A stretch of DNA of 64,000 nucleotides from Flaccisagitta enflata (GCA_965153355.1 OZ231126.1:4216001-4280000), one strand, 5' to 3'; positions 26,130 through 42,674 are shown, counted from the stretch's first letter. Numbers and translations: made by a program. The notes: generated by a model not told the origin, from the letters alone.

Positions 26130-26270
26130 TATTCAGAAGAAGAAGAGGAAGAAGAAAAGAAAAAGAAAAGAAAAAAGAAGAAAAGAAAAAAAAAGAGAAG
26201 AAAAAAAAAAAGAAAAAAACGGCGAAAAGAAAAAAAAGAAGAAAAGAAAAAGAGAGAAAAAGAGTTGTAA
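26130..26270. repeat. GAA/GAAAA purine tract
   Basis: Irregular A/G-rich low-complexity sequence. 25774-26129 contains a pogo-like end near 25874 and no gene. Confidence 0.85.
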
Positions 26271-26450
26271 CCACAGATGAGTAAATACAGATACTTATGA
26301 TTATTGAAGACCTGTAATGTTGTCCTACTCATACCGTACCGTCCCCGACACGATATTTCAATAAATTGCATCGCTACGCCAGGTGGCTGAAAATGGCGGT
26401 GTTGCAACGTCCACGGAATAGAGGTTTACCGCAATGTCACGCTCGGCCCA

Positions 26451-26763
26451 GATTACCACCCTTACCTCGTGCAAGGCAGACACAAGTCAATGCCGTTAAA
26501 CGAATCATCTTATATTACCACCCTTACCTCGTGCAAGGCAGACACAAGTCGCAATTCCAACTGAAGACTGTGATCGTGAAAGTCCCAACATTAACGAGAA
26601 TATCCGAGAAAGCCAATGATGTTAAATGAATTATCTTGTATTACCACCCTTACCTCGTGCAAGGCAGACACAAGTCGCAATTCTAACTGAAGACTGTGAT
26701 CGTGAAAGACCCAACATTAACGAGAATATCCGAGAAAGCCAAAGCAGTTAAATGAATCTGCGC
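26451..26763 (-). repeat. 125-bp tandem repeat made of GPCR A exon 1 end plus splice donor
   Basis: Units begin ATTACCACCCTTACCTCGTG at about 26451 (truncated), 26514 and 26639. On the minus strand each carries TM2, the WNCDLCLPCT segment and the GTAAGG donor. The unit adjoining TM1 has TAG at the Trp codon; the next unit keeps TGG (26557-26559) and is open throughout. Confidence 0.85.
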
Positions 26764-27531
26764 CTGAGTCCGACGTTGATTGAGTCTCATAGACTCCTTC
26801 ATGACGAAGATGACGAGGATGTTGCCCAAGATGCCCGTCAGCGAGATGGAGGAGCAAACCGGGTCGCCTAAGTGCCCGGCGTGAGTTTGGTCGATCTGAC
26901 AGTTTTCGTCACATGGCTGTTCCAAAGTGTCATTCAATGTGGAGGTGTTGATGTTTGAAATGTAATCGTGAAATACATTGGGAAGTGTAGTAGTCATTTC
27001 GGATAGAAATGTACACTTTATAAGATCTAATTTGAGAAGGAATATGCTTAAATGGAGGCAATAGAATTACACAATCAGTGTAGAAATCAATAAGACAATA
27101 TCGGTGTGTCAAGCTTCTGGGAATATATTCCCTACAAATTTCATTCAGGATTTTTGGTCGAGACGAGACATGATGATAATCTCGAGTTTATATGCGGGTA
27201 GCGAAAAGATCAAAACCCTTTCAACTTCTGGAGATCAGTTCAAAAAAAAAAAAAAAAAAAGATTCGTGTCTAGTTTGATAAAAAATAAAGGAAGAGTATC
27301 TGCTTGAAAAAAAGTTGATTCTACTTGGTGTACATAACAATCATACTGGGAAATTGAGGGTTATGTCAAATGTGAGACATGCACACGAAAAAAATCGTTA
27401 ATATACAGAAATACAGGAAGAAATGCAAAAACACTGGAAAAGTGGATCTAAGAAGACAAGAAAGAGGTAGACAATGAGAAGACTATAATAACAGAGGTCA
27501 CCACTCCCTTTGAGGGCACAGCCTTGATATA

Positions 27532-28088
27532 CCATCTTGGCCATAAATATAAGCACAGCTTTTAAGTGTCATAACTCGCTTAATTTTTAACGCACATGAT
27601 TTTTTTTTCTCAAAATTTGCATCTTCAAAAAATCTATCAAATGAGACCAAGCTGGTTCCTGTATCTTTATTCGTTAAGAAATGAGAGCCAAATGAATAAA
27701 ACATTTACTTTTTGCAAGCGTGGTTGGGCAAAACTTTCTTAGTTTATGGAGAATGGTGCACTGGCACATTGCGCCAAATATACTGTAAGATCGACGACTT
27801 AAGCTTGTCTAGCGTTATCCCACATCAATTTGCATCCAATTGAGATTAAAAACCTGCGGAAACAGGGGAAAACAACATGCAAAGCAGGGCTGAAATGAAT
27901 TGCATAAATGGTTTGAAACAACATCACTCTAGAGTACCTCCAGTCTCTCTACAAGTCAATGGCAGGCTATGGTGGATACCCAACATGATCATACTAAATA
28001 TTAGATGCAGTTTGATATCTTTGCTTCTCATCTCTAGTCAATAAATCAACTTATCCACCTATTGTGCTTATATTTATGGCCAAGATGG
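27532..28088. mobile_element. Tc1/mariner-like MITE 'M2'
   Basis: Terminal inverted repeats of about 26 bp beginning CCATCTTGGCCATAAATATA, flanked by TA (27530-27531, 28089-28090). No transposase. It lies between the two receptor genes. Confidence 0.85.
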
Positions 28089-28953
28089 TAGGTGAGTAAC
28101 ATAGATTGCTACTCATGCCAATGCTTAGATGTAAGGGTCTTTTCAGTATCAACAATTATTTTCTCACGGTAAAAACCTTCTTCCAATATCTGATGAGAGT
28201 GACTCTAAAATTTTTCGATGTTGCGACATAAATCAGCAAATTGACGCTGGAATTTAAAATTCCCGTAAAATAGGTCCAAAACCGGAAACAGCTTTCTGTT
28301 GCTGTCAATCGATCGTCGACAATCAACGCGTTAACGAGGTCAATCACTACAAATACGTGACTACAGCAAAACAACAAACCCACAAACGCCACCAATTTCT
28401 TGAAATCATCGTCGGTTCTTGTTCTGGAACAACGATGTTGGAGGATGAGAAGCTGACGACTGCGCAGCTTCACCAAAACAAAGATGGCCGATGCCATCAC
28501 AATCAGGATTATCAAAATGGAACTGAAGATTCCGAATCTCGCGGAAGAAGTGAACCTAGCAGAAAGGATATTAAAAGTTCATGAGGTACCAAACTTTTCA
28601 GTACATTATGTAAAGGCCCATCTGACTGAAATCTTTAGACTGGAAATATCACGAAAATTCATGATGTATTGGCATATCAAAAACCAGCCTTAGTTGAAAC
28701 ATACAGCTTTTTTTAGCCTAATCATGCTTCAGTTTTTACCCTGCTAAAATGTATCTATATAGAACATAAGATTTCAACTTATACAGACGAATTTTTATTT
28801 GAATGTTTATCGCATCTTTATCTAAGTGCAATTTACTAAAGGGGCCCATAAATCTTGACCTTAATAAGCGAGTCACTGCTAAAACAGGCTTTTATAACCA
28901 AGGGTATTTCAACACTTCCTCATACTTCAAAGTCTACACGACAATCTACTGTA

Positions 28954-29419
28954 TATTACGCCCCTCGAAGCGCCTTCAAAGTTAACCCACAACCTCCCCC
29001 ATTTAATCAATATGGAGATTTGTTGAAAAAATTATCATCTCAAAATGGGAACCATTGTTTGGAGCTTAATTCAATTTCTGTGATGATCAATGGTAGGAAA
29101 AAATCTAAGTCAAACCTTATTTCAGAAACACACATAATCAATTAATCATTGTACTTCCAGGAGTACATTTGCATGCACCTGTGTGCCTATTTGGCGCATA
29201 ATGATAGTAAATTGGTCAAAAAATTTGTAGGTTGGGATCATAGGATAAGTGACACCCTTCCTATAACTTCCTGAAATGCTTCAAACTTTTCCTAACGAAG
29301 GCTCCCATAGCCACAACGGTCTGAAATTTTGCCTGAAACATTTTTTTTCATCAAATCTCCGCGATGGTTACATGGGTGAGGTCGTTGGTTTACTTTGGGG
29401 GCGCTTTGAGGGACGTACG
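28954..29419. mobile_element. Foldback element in the GPCR B intron
   Basis: About 95 bp at 28954-29050 (ACGCCCCTCGAAGCGCC...GGAGATTTGTTGAAAAAA) recurs as an imperfect reverse complement at about 29330-29419. It accounts for half of the intron. Target duplication unclear. Confidence 0.65.
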
Positions 29420-29641
29420 TAAAATTTGTTGAACAGCGCCCGTATATTCCCCGCTGAAAGTCCTGTACCTCGGGATCTCGAACAAAAACGGAATGAGCAA
29501 GTTTGCGGCCGCCAAACCCACTCCATAGACGGTGGTCACCAACAAGGAACAAACGACGAGTTCCACGATGACTCTTTGTTGGGTCTTTTTCTGACTATCC
29601 ATGGCATTTGAAATGGTTCTGAAAGACGCCGCTCGTTCTTA

Positions 29642-29893
29642 GGGTGTGTTTCCAGTGAAGACCAAAAACGCGTTTGTTCCCATTGAACGTGTTTTCAGCG
29701 TGAACACATATCCAAGAAATTCAACTGTCTCAGGAGGGAGTGAGCGAAGTGAGTGAGCAAGCCCATGAATGGAGCAAGCGAGCGAAGCGAGCGTAGCAAA
29801 GTGGAGCGCTGCAAAGCGAGTGAGCGGAGGGAGCGGTGCGAGCGACCGAGTGGCCCGTTCAAAACGCGATTGCCTGTGACTAGAAACGCCACC
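29642..29893. mobile_element. PIF/Harbinger-like MITE inside the GPCR B coding exon
   Basis: 252 bp, ends GGGTGTGTTTCCAGTGAAG and CTAGAAACGCCACC, TTA on both sides (29639-29641, 29894-29896). Outside these a 14-bp piece of receptor sequence, AAAGACGCCGCTCG, is present on both sides (29622-29635 and 29896-29909), more than the usual 3-bp duplication. Confidence 0.82.
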
Positions 29894-30134
29894 TTAAAGA
29901 CGCCGCTCGAACGCAGGAAATGTAAACCGTGATGGAACGATTCACGCCGAGCAGGAAGAGACTCGTCCAAAAGGTCGCTTCAAATCCGAGTTGACAAATT
30001 TCGGTTTTGATTGAGGAAGATTCTCCGCAAAAGTCACAATTCCAACTGAAGATGGCGAGAGTCGTGCAGCCAACGTCGATGATCATGTCCGCGAAGGCCA
30101 ATGCGGTCAGATGGATCTGAGCGCGAGGGCACGG

Positions 30135-30450
30135 TTGGAAGGAGGTATGGATGGACCATGGGTAGATTGTGCCATGGATGTAGGAAGAGATGGATACATG
30201 GAGCATGGGTAGTTTGGGTATGTGTGGAAGGAGGGATGGAGGGGGGCGTGGGTAGATTTTACCATGGGTGGGTGGAGGGATGGATGGAGTATGGGTAGAT
30301 TGTGCCATAGGTGAAAGGAGAAATGATCGGATTGAGCATGGGAAGATCAGACACAGTTAAATTGGCATAGGATGGGTGAGCATTGAAGATTGGGTAAGAA
30401 TGGAAAGAGGCATGAGTTGATATAGTTTGGATGAATTGACAGTGTATGTG
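30135..30450. repeat. Degenerate minisatellite (GGATGGAGCATGGGTAGATT)
   Basis: Five to six imperfect units of about 55-60 bp built on ATGGAGCATGGGTAGATTGTG. It replaces the expected TM1 region of GPCR B. Confidence 0.75.
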
Positions 30451-30467
30451 GCGAATAAGGCCTTTTT

Positions 30468-31002
30468 GGGCAGCGGCCCAAAGGGCCGATGTCCTGTAGA
30501 ACACGGGGGAATTTCGGGACGTGCGTCCGTCCATCCGTCCATCCGTCCATCCGTCCATCCTTCCGTCCCTCCTTCTGTCCCCCCCCTGTTGACCCTCAAG
30601 GCCTCAAATTAGCCCTCCCAGGACTCAATTTAGCCCTCCAGGCCTAAAATCAGCCCTCTTGGCTCAAATCAGCCCCCCTCCCATGCTTTAAATCTGCCTC
30701 CCAGACCTCAAATCTGCCCTCCAGACCTTCAATCAGCCCTCCAAGCTTAAAGCCAGCCCGCCAAACCTCAAATCTGCTCTCCAAGCCTTAATTATGCCCT
30801 CCAACCCTCAGATATGCCTTCAGTGGCATAAATCAGCCATCTAGAGCCCCCTCAGGACGGACGGACGTCTCGAAATTCCCCCCTGTGTTTAACAGGACAT
30901 CGGCTCTACGGGGCCGCTGCCCTGCTCTCACTCCACTTCTTCACTGGATCACTCAGCAGGGCATCGGGTACCGCTGACCATGTGCAATCCTTGGATGACT
31001 AG
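30468..31002. mobile_element. Foldback element with internal minisatellite (family F, copy 2)
   Basis: Opposite orientation to copy 1: starts GGGCAGCGGCCCAAAGGGCC and ends CATCGGGTACCGCTGACC...GGATGACTAG. Interior: CCGT repeats and about fifteen units like GCCCTCCAGACCTCAAATCT. Flanked by T runs, without a target duplication. Confidence 0.75.
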
Positions 31003-31217
31003 TTAAAAGTATTTGTGGGTAAGGTATAGATGCATTGGCCAGAGAAGGACAGGCTATGGAGCTCACCGGAACACCTTATCTATAAATGAAACTGACTGTA
31101 AAGTGATCCTTTAAATGAGTTATACCTACCAGTAAAGGTGACTCTCGCCGACCAGAAAAAATCGTAAGATAGTCATGTTTTTTCAGTTCCTTCTCTCTCC
31201 TCGTTATATTCACGCGC

Positions 31218-31340
31218 CTGTGTGTGTGTGTGTATGTGTGTTTGTGTGTTTGTGTTCGTGTGTGTGTGCGTGTGTGTGTGCGTGTGTGTGTGTGTGTGTG
31301 AGTCTGTCTGTCTGTATGTCTGGCTGTCTGTCTGTCTTTC

Positions 31341-31390
<50 letters not shown>
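31218..31390. repeat. GT, GTCT and CT compound microsatellite
   Basis: GT-rich to 31300, GTCT to about 31335, CT to 31388, immediately before the retrotransposon frame. Confidence 0.93.
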
Positions 31391-31393
31391 GCA

Positions 31394-33148
31394 ATGAAAA
31401 TGTGGGAGATCAAGCTGGTATTGAATCACGACAACGGCTCACTTGAGGTCCCAAACATAAGAATTAAACGTGGTATCTTCCAAGGTGATACTTTATCCCC
31501 CCTCCTCTTTATACTTGCTCTAAACCCTCTCAGCTTCCTGTTAAATGAAGGTGGGTGTGGATACAAGATAGACGGAATATGTTTTAACCACGTTTTATAC
31601 ATGGATGATATCAAGACGTTTTCCAGCAATACCAAGGACGGAGTTAAACTGATCAAAATAATGTTTGACTTCTCTAAAGATATTGGCATGTCGTTTGGAA
31701 TCGAAAAATGCAAAGTCCTTAACGTGGTAAGAGGGAAATATGCAAAGCTAGGAGGTGTACAGCTCCCAAACGGGGATTTTATTGAAGAAATGGACGAGGG
31801 GGATGTATACAAATACCTTGGGGTTGTTGAATCGACAATGATCAAGCATGCAGAAATGAAACAGAAAATCCTTACAACATTCAAAAAGCGAGTAAAAAGT
31901 ATTCTCAAATCAGAACTAAACTCTAGAAATATTATGATAGCTATCGGGGAGTATGCTGTACCGGTTATGTCGTACACATATGGAATAATTAACTGGACGG
32001 AGGAAGAAATAAAGAATGCAGACCTACTAGTAAGAAAAAACTTAAATATGTATAAAATGTTTGAGCTTAAAAGCGACATAGACCGACTATACATCCCTCG
32101 ATCGATGGGCGGAAGAGGTTTACAATCAATATGGGATGGCTTCAAATGTGCCAATGTCAGAATAGCACACTACATGACTGGAAGTGTTGACCATCACATG
32201 AAGGTATGTGCCAATTTTGACAGGCAGTGCCTTTTCTCTATCATAAAACGTGCTGAAAAATTCTCCACCTTACACAATCCACCCACTCCCGAAAACATTG
32301 AGAGTAGACCATTGCTCAGACAGGCCAAGATTGTAGCACAGAGGTTGCGAGAAACAATCTACAAAGACAGATATGAACTGTTCCTTGCAAAACCCCAGCA
32401 TGGTGCCCTTATGCGAATAATGAAAGAAAACGACACTGATATAAAAACAAGTTGCTCATGGATGGACAAATGTCACCTCTCGCCCCAATCTGAAGCATAT
32501 ATATGTGGCATGCAGGAAATGGCCATTTTTACCAGATGGCATGAACACCATATCATTAGAAATAGAGACTCCGACTTATGTAGAATATGCAAAAAAGAAC
32601 CCGAAACAACCTTCCACATACTTTCCGGCTGTGATGTTCTAGCAAAAAAAGAATACTTTGATAGACACAATAGTGTTGCTAAATACATTCACTACCAAAT
32701 ATGTAAAAGATATGGAATCCAAACTGAGCCAAAATGGCACTTACACAGACCAGCAGAGGTGTACATAGATGGGAAAGTTGAACTCCTGTGGGACATCCCC
32801 ATCACCACTGCAAGGATGATTGGTGCAAATAGGCCAGATATTGTCGTAAGAGACAAAAGTAACAAGGTAACATACATAATCGATATCAGCTGCCCCTGTG
32901 ACACAAATGTACATAGCAAGGAGGTGGAAAAAATCTCCAAATATTGTAGTCTGCGAGTCGAACTAGCGAAGATGTGGAATACTGAATGTGTTGTTATACC
33001 TGTAATTGTGGGTGGATGCGGTACTGTTTCAAAAGAATTTACAAATTACCTTGGGATGATCCCGGCTGAATTGCAACCTGAAATGTGCCTGAAGATTGCC
33101 TTACTAGGGAGCGAAAAAACCATGCGCTCTTCTTTATCGAGAAAATGA
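31394..33148 (+). CDS. 5'-truncated R2/R4-Dong-like non-LTR retrotransposon ORF
   Basis: Residue numbers count from the ATG at 31394, which is only the first Met after the microsatellite; the frame stays open through the repeat upstream. The frame holds the second half of a reverse transcriptase (RGIFQGDTLSPLLF at residues 26-39, catalytic YMDD at 69-72, then GMSFGIEKCKVL and YKYLGV), a thumb, a CCHC knuckle CRICKKEPETTFHILSGC near residue 396, and a restriction-like endonuclease signature RPD at 480-482 with the next acidic residue at D497 (PD-X14-D). This order defines the R2/R4/Dong/NeSL group; YMDD and the surrounding motifs look closest to R4/Dong. The early RT motifs and N-terminal DNA-binding fingers are missing, so the copy cannot move by itself. 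The frame is otherwise free of stops, which implies recent insertion. About 230 bp of 3' UTR follow, then CT repeats. Confidence 0.88.
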   Translation: MKMWEIKLVLNHDNGSLEVPNIRIKRGIFQGDTLSPLLFILALNPLSFLLNEGGCGYKIDGICFNHVLYMDDIKTFSSNTKDGVKLIKIMFDFSKDIGMSFGIEKCKVLNVVRGKYAKLGGVQLPNGDFIEEMDEGDVYKYLGVVESTMIKHAEMKQKILTTFKKRVKSILKSELNSRNIMIAIGEYAVPVMSYTYGIINWTEEEIKNADLLVRKNLNMYKMFELKSDIDRLYIPRSMGGRGLQSIWDGFKCANVRIAHYMTGSVDHHMKVCANFDRQCLFSIIKRAEKFSTLHNPPTPENIESRPLLRQAKIVAQRLRETIYKDRYELFLAKPQHGALMRIMKENDTDIKTSCSWMDKCHLSPQSEAYICGMQEMAIFTRWHEHHIIRNRDSDLCRICKKEPETTFHILSGCDVLAKKEYFDRHNSVAKYIHYQICKRYGIQTEPKWHLHRPAEVYIDGKVELLWDIPITTARMIGANRPDIVVRDKSNKVTYIIDISCPCDTNVHSKEVEKISKYCSLRVELAKMWNTECVVIPVIVGGCGTVSKEFTNYLGMIPAELQPEMCLKIALLGSEKTMRSSLSRK

Positions 33149-33374
33149 TAGCAATCTCCCTGTATGGACTGGTGTTGCCATTACGGCCCAATTCGTTTGT
33201 TCAAAGTTGGCCTTTGTTGGATTACATATGTAGTGGACTACTTGAATCAAAACCTCATCATCAACCAAAACAAAACAAACGAAGAAATTCTGAATTGCCT
33301 TTAGGATTAGGTCAGTCCTCGGCTATCAGTCTTATGTTTCCAAGACAGTTCGATCTTATGCAAGTACATGTATA

Positions 33375-33391
33375 AATCTCTCTCTCTCTGT

Positions 33392-33422
<31 letters not shown>

Positions 33423-33432
33423 ACATATACAA

Positions 33433-33526
<94 letters not shown>
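33375..33526. repeat. CT then AC compound microsatellite
   Basis: CT (33377-33420) and about 46 AC units (33434-33526). With the CT tract at 31337-31388 it brackets the retrotransposon. Confidence 0.94.
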
Positions 33527-33529
<3 letters not shown>

Positions 33530-33556
33530 TTTCCCATTTAGTTACTTTTCTTCCAG

Positions 33557-35203
33557 GACCCTCCCCGCGAAACCGCGATTGAAGATACTTCGGCGACTCG
33601 GGCTTTGATCCTTTTGGGTATTTTGCTGCCTTCCAACGCCGAATTGGCCGAAACCGTCGCCGACGATCATTTCCTTTCGGCGCTTCTCGATTACCTTAGA
33701 TACGGTCCACCCAATCAGGTGCGTTGAGCGATGATTTTGATTTTATTTATGTGTACGTGTTTTCGTTGCGGACGGGTGGGTAGGGGCGTCCAACCTCCAT
33801 CCACACCTCTATCCCCACACTCCCACTTACAAACATACACAACAAGTCATCCAAGGATTGCACATGGTCAAGGATCGCACATGGTCAGCGGTACTCGATG
33901 CCCTGTTTGGAGTGATCAGCTGAAGAAGTGGAATGAGAGCAGGGCAGCGGCCCCAAAGGGCCGATGTCCTGGACACAGGGGTGAATTTCCTTACGCCCTG
34001 AGAAAGCATACTTCAGGCCTTTGGAGCATTTTTCCATGATATTCAATCAGAGTTATATAATTTTTACAATTTCTTGTTAATTTTCCATATTATTCCATGA
34101 GAATTTCAGTTTTTTGTCCATTTTCCATGTAATCCAATTGCAATTTTGCAATTTTTTCATTTTTTGTTAATTTTCCATGTTATTGGATGGGATATATGCA
34201 TTTCTCTACTTTTTGTAATCTTTCCATGTTATTCAATGGGAAGTTTGTATTTTGTCATTTACCCATGTTATTCAATGGGAATTTTTCATTTTGTTCTTAG
34301 TTTTCATCATTATTCAATGGGAAGTTTGGCATTTTGTCATTTTCCATGTTATTCAATTTGAGAATTTGAGAATCGAGCCTGGGGATGTAATGGCCAGACG
34401 GATTGACGACGACGGACGGACGTAAGGTAATTCACCCTCAAATTTACAGGACATTTGGCCTGGGGCCGCTGCCCAAATAGTATCCAAAACGCTTGTTCAT
34501 TACCATTGAACCAATGGACCGACGGACCAATGGACCGACGGACGGACGGACAAAGCCTCTTATAGAGTTGCGTGTCCGCAACTAAAAATAATGGCACTCC
34601 TCAGGTCAAGTCCGGTTCGAAAGTGGTTGCTGCGGTATTGAAGCAGTCTTCGCGCTCGAGGACGGCGTTGGTCGACAGCAAGAAAGGACTGTCAACGTTA
34701 GTTTTGCTGCTTAAAGACGCCGACGAGATGATCGTCGGAAACGCCGCTTTAGGGCTCAGCCTTTGCTCTGAGGTAAACGACGACATCATCTTGTGTGGGC
34801 CAAAACGAGAGATATAGGCTTTTAGCAAACATATCTGATGAGGAACTTTTTAAGAATGACTACTGTACTTCAGGCATGTTTACCAAATCGGCCAAGTCAA
34901 AGATATGATATTATTTGTTATTCAATGAATAAAAACAAATCATGATTATTCAAAACTTATTTTCTCTCGTTTACCTCATTTCCTCGATCCAAGGTTCCCA
35001 AAGTCGTCGAGAAGTTAACAAAGACGCAGATCATCAAACATCTGCTGACGTTGGCGCGCGACGCCAACAAACCGGAAGTGAGAGAGAACTGCGCCATTCT
35101 TCTGGCGAAATTGGCGCAAAAAGACTCGAGACATTTGGAAAGACTCAGAGAATTACATGGAATCGAAATTTTACATTCTTGCATGAAGTTTATCAAACAT
35201 TGA
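33557..35203 (+). CDS. Last three exons of an ARM-repeat gene, TTC12-like
   Basis: Exons 33557-33718 (54 codons, acceptor TTCTTCCAG, donor CAG|GTGCGT), 34605-34772 (56 codons) and 34994-35203 (70 codons with TGA). All junctions are phase 0. The protein is helical ARM-type sequence: TRALILLGILLPSNAELAE, then MIVGNAALGLSLCSE, then ENCAILLAKLAQKDSRHLERL, ending LHGIEILHSCMKFIKH. The final motif and the ARM context resemble the C-terminus of TTC12, a cytoplasmic factor for axonemal dynein assembly; this rests on memory of the family, so other ARM proteins remain possible. The N-terminal TPR exons were not found upstream, where there is a retrotransposon and two minus-strand receptors. Either the preceding intron is very long or the gene is cut. 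Intron 1 carries foldback copy 3. Confidence 0.6.
33842..34477. mobile_element. Foldback element with a different internal minisatellite (family F, copy 3)
   Basis: Left end CAAGTCATCCAAGGATTGCA with a small internal duplication, inner motif GGGCAGCGGCCCCAAAGGGC, right end GGGGCCGCTGCCC. The interior is not the 20-bp unit of copies 1 and 2 but a roughly 37-bp A/T-rich unit containing CCATGTTATTCAATGGGAA. It lies in the intron of the ARM gene. Confidence 0.75.
34500..34592. repeat. GGAC repeats with short palindrome tail
   Basis: GACCGACGGACGGACGGACA is followed by AAAGCCTCTTATAGAGTTGC and GTGTCCGCAACTAAAAA. AGTTGCG and CGCAACT pair. It sits just before the second TTC12-like exon. Confidence 0.7.
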
Positions 35204-35633
35204 TCTGGATTATTTATCGCGAACATAATTTATCATGTGTAGTTGTTCATAATTCTATCACACAAGAAAACAATTTTTTTTATGCAATCGTAGCACTATC
35301 TATTTGCTAACCATGATATACCCCAAATGTGTAATAATCGTTTGCAGTCAATACTTCCGTCCAATAAGGGTGCTAATTCGCCCGAACCAGTAAGTGTGAC
35401 TACTTCCAAGAAAAAATGCTCTTTCTCATACGACTTTTCATGAGTGAAGAACCATGACGAAATTCAAGCCAGCGGTCAATCGCTCAAAACCCAATCAATG
35501 ATTTATCGACTTAAACTTAACGGCGACTAAATCTTTATCGCAGCAAGCCGAAGAGAACTGATCGATGTTTTGGCCGGGCCAATACAAAACAGAACTTGAT
35601 AAATTTCGGTTGACATAAAAATCGCACAAGGAA

Positions 35634-41326
<5,693 letters not shown>

Positions 41327-41475
41327 GTTGGAAGAAGCGAGGGTGGTAAATCAGAGCGTGCGTGACTGTGATTGGAGCGCAAGGACCAAACTTGATTTTC
41401 ATCAATAACAGACAACAGAAAAAGAAAAAGTACCCAGGGGTGCAACGTTGCGTCTACCATTCTGCTGAGTGCTGA

Positions 41476-42195
41476 TACATCATACAATGTTGCATCATCA
41501 ATTCAGCGTTTTCATCGCTTGCATTTTACAAATTAGGCAGATGGAAGGACAGATTGACGGACCGACGGACAGAAGCCTCTCCTCTCATAGAAGAATGCAA
41601 GAGGGAGAGAAAACAAATCAAAACCAAAATAACAACGGCGTAAACGAGGTCTTTACGATTGCGGTGCCAGTGCCTGATTTAGCATTGCTTGAATTGAGCA
41701 GATTGCAGCGAATGTCATTTTTCATGTGAAGCAAATCTTAAAGACGAGGTTATCTCCTAGACGCTTATTCACGAGTAAGATATATTCAATGGCTCTAAAA
41801 TTCTACCTCTACTCTTCAATTCTCCCTGCAATCAAAAGCAACTGTTATCAGTAAAGCCTTAATGGTGCCTGAAGTATTCATTTTGAGAGATTCGGACTGG
41901 TTCCGTCTGAAAGCACATAACCTACCATTTGTTCATGCAAAATTTCAAAGCACTGGCTTTAGCGTTTTAGCTTCCAACTTTTAAATGAATATGTTTTCTT
42001 GAATTTCTGCCCAAATGCTTTTGAAGCAATACATCACTTTATCCTGAAGAAATTTGAATGAGAAGTTTCAGCTGACCAGTGGATTTTTTGACTAGAAAAA
42101 TAGGTAGTGAGGAAAATGAAACAACTAAGATCACACATTGAAAAGCAACACTGCTTGAGTGATTTAACTGAAGAGGTGAGTGATAGGCAAGTGTC
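41476..42195. other. Intergenic, no gene recognised
   Basis: Contains a GACGGACCGACGGACAGAAG motif with GCCTCTCCTCTCATAG (41545-41590), a partial member of the palindrome-tail family. Otherwise ordinary AT-rich sequence. Confidence 0.6.
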
Positions 42196-42674
42196 TGGTA
42201 CTGAGGAACCCCAGATTACAGGGTGAATTTCTTTTCATCCTGAGACAGTATAATTCAGGCCTTAAAGGTAATTTCTTCTTATGATATTCATTAGAGCTAG
42301 TATTTTCTACAATTTATTGTCAATTTTCTATGTTATTCAATGGGAATTTCATTTTTTTTGTCAATTTTCCATGTTATCCAATTGCTATTTTGCTTTTTTT
42401 TTTTTTTTTTTTTGTTAATTTTCCATGTTATTCGATGGAAAATGTGCATTTTTCTATTGTTTGTAAATTTTCCATGTTATTCAAACGACATCTGTTGTCA
42501 TTTCATGTATTCAATGGGATGTTTGCATTTTGTCTATTTCATGTTATTCAATGGTAATTTGAGAAACTGAGAAGGTTCAGGGGGACGCACGTGACGCATT
42601 TGCCAGACGACGAGTCGTATGGAAATTTCCCTCTGGGTTCTACAGGACATCGGCCCTTTTCAAATGCTGCCCAA
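42196..42674. mobile_element. Foldback element (family F, copy 4, A/T minisatellite type)
   Basis: Right end TACAGGACATCGGCCCTTTT...GCTGCCC; left end decayed (ATTACAGGGTGAATTTC). Interior units like CCATGTTATTCAATGGGAA match copy 3. Confidence 0.65.

Larger units (their letters stand above)
23818..26997 (-). pseudogene. Class A peptide-receptor-like GPCR A, two exons, one in-frame stop
   Basis: Exon 1 is 26997-26654: it starts MTTTLPN, has TM1 (SSISLTGILGNILVIFVM) and TM2 (ALAFSDILVNVGSFTITVFS), and ends at the donor ACGAG|GTAAGG. Exon 2 is 24526-23818: acceptor TTTCAACAG, then TM3 to TM7 and the end KKAIICR. Phases agree (AG|T = Ser) and the joined frame is 351 codons, normal for class A. 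The NPxxY position reads NLGIY, and the DRY position (NSS) is non-canonical. Codon 105, a conserved Trp after TM2, is TAG (26683-26685), so the gene is probably broken unless this is an error or is bypassed. Exon 1's end is tandemly repeated downstream. The 2.1-kb intron holds a nested foldback. The ligand cannot be inferred; an FMRFamide-like receptor is a guess. Confidence 0.75.
28156..30125 (-). pseudogene. Class A peptide-receptor-like GPCR B, no TM1, MITE-interrupted
   Basis: Minus-strand parts: 30125 to about 29897 has TM2 (ALAFADMIIDVGCTTLAIFSW) and TM3 with NRSITVYISC at the DRY position; 29635-29469 has TM4 and ends IPR at the donor CCGAG|GTACAG; 28555-28156 has TM5-7, NSSVNLLIY and the end KVFTVRK. 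Joining 29469 to 28555 gives IPRFTSSARFGIFSS, which aligns with LPRFIVSSWFGIVNS in receptor A, supporting the 913-bp intron (28556-29468). Receptor A has no intron there. A 252-bp MITE interrupts the exon just after TM3. Upstream of TM2 the sequence becomes a minisatellite and no TM1 exon is seen. Probably a pseudogene. Confidence 0.72.

Noticed and set aside
29636-29909. The MITE in GPCR B acting as a new intron (GT at one end, AG at the other on the minus strand)
   Set aside because: GTGGCG and CCTAAG could serve as splice sites, but joining there leaves one base too many and shifts the frame relative to receptor A.
31175-31393. Upstream extension of the retrotransposon frame through the GT/CT repeat
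   Set aside because: The residues are repeat translations (VCVCV, SLSLS) and do not match RT motifs; the real element sequence begins at about 31391.
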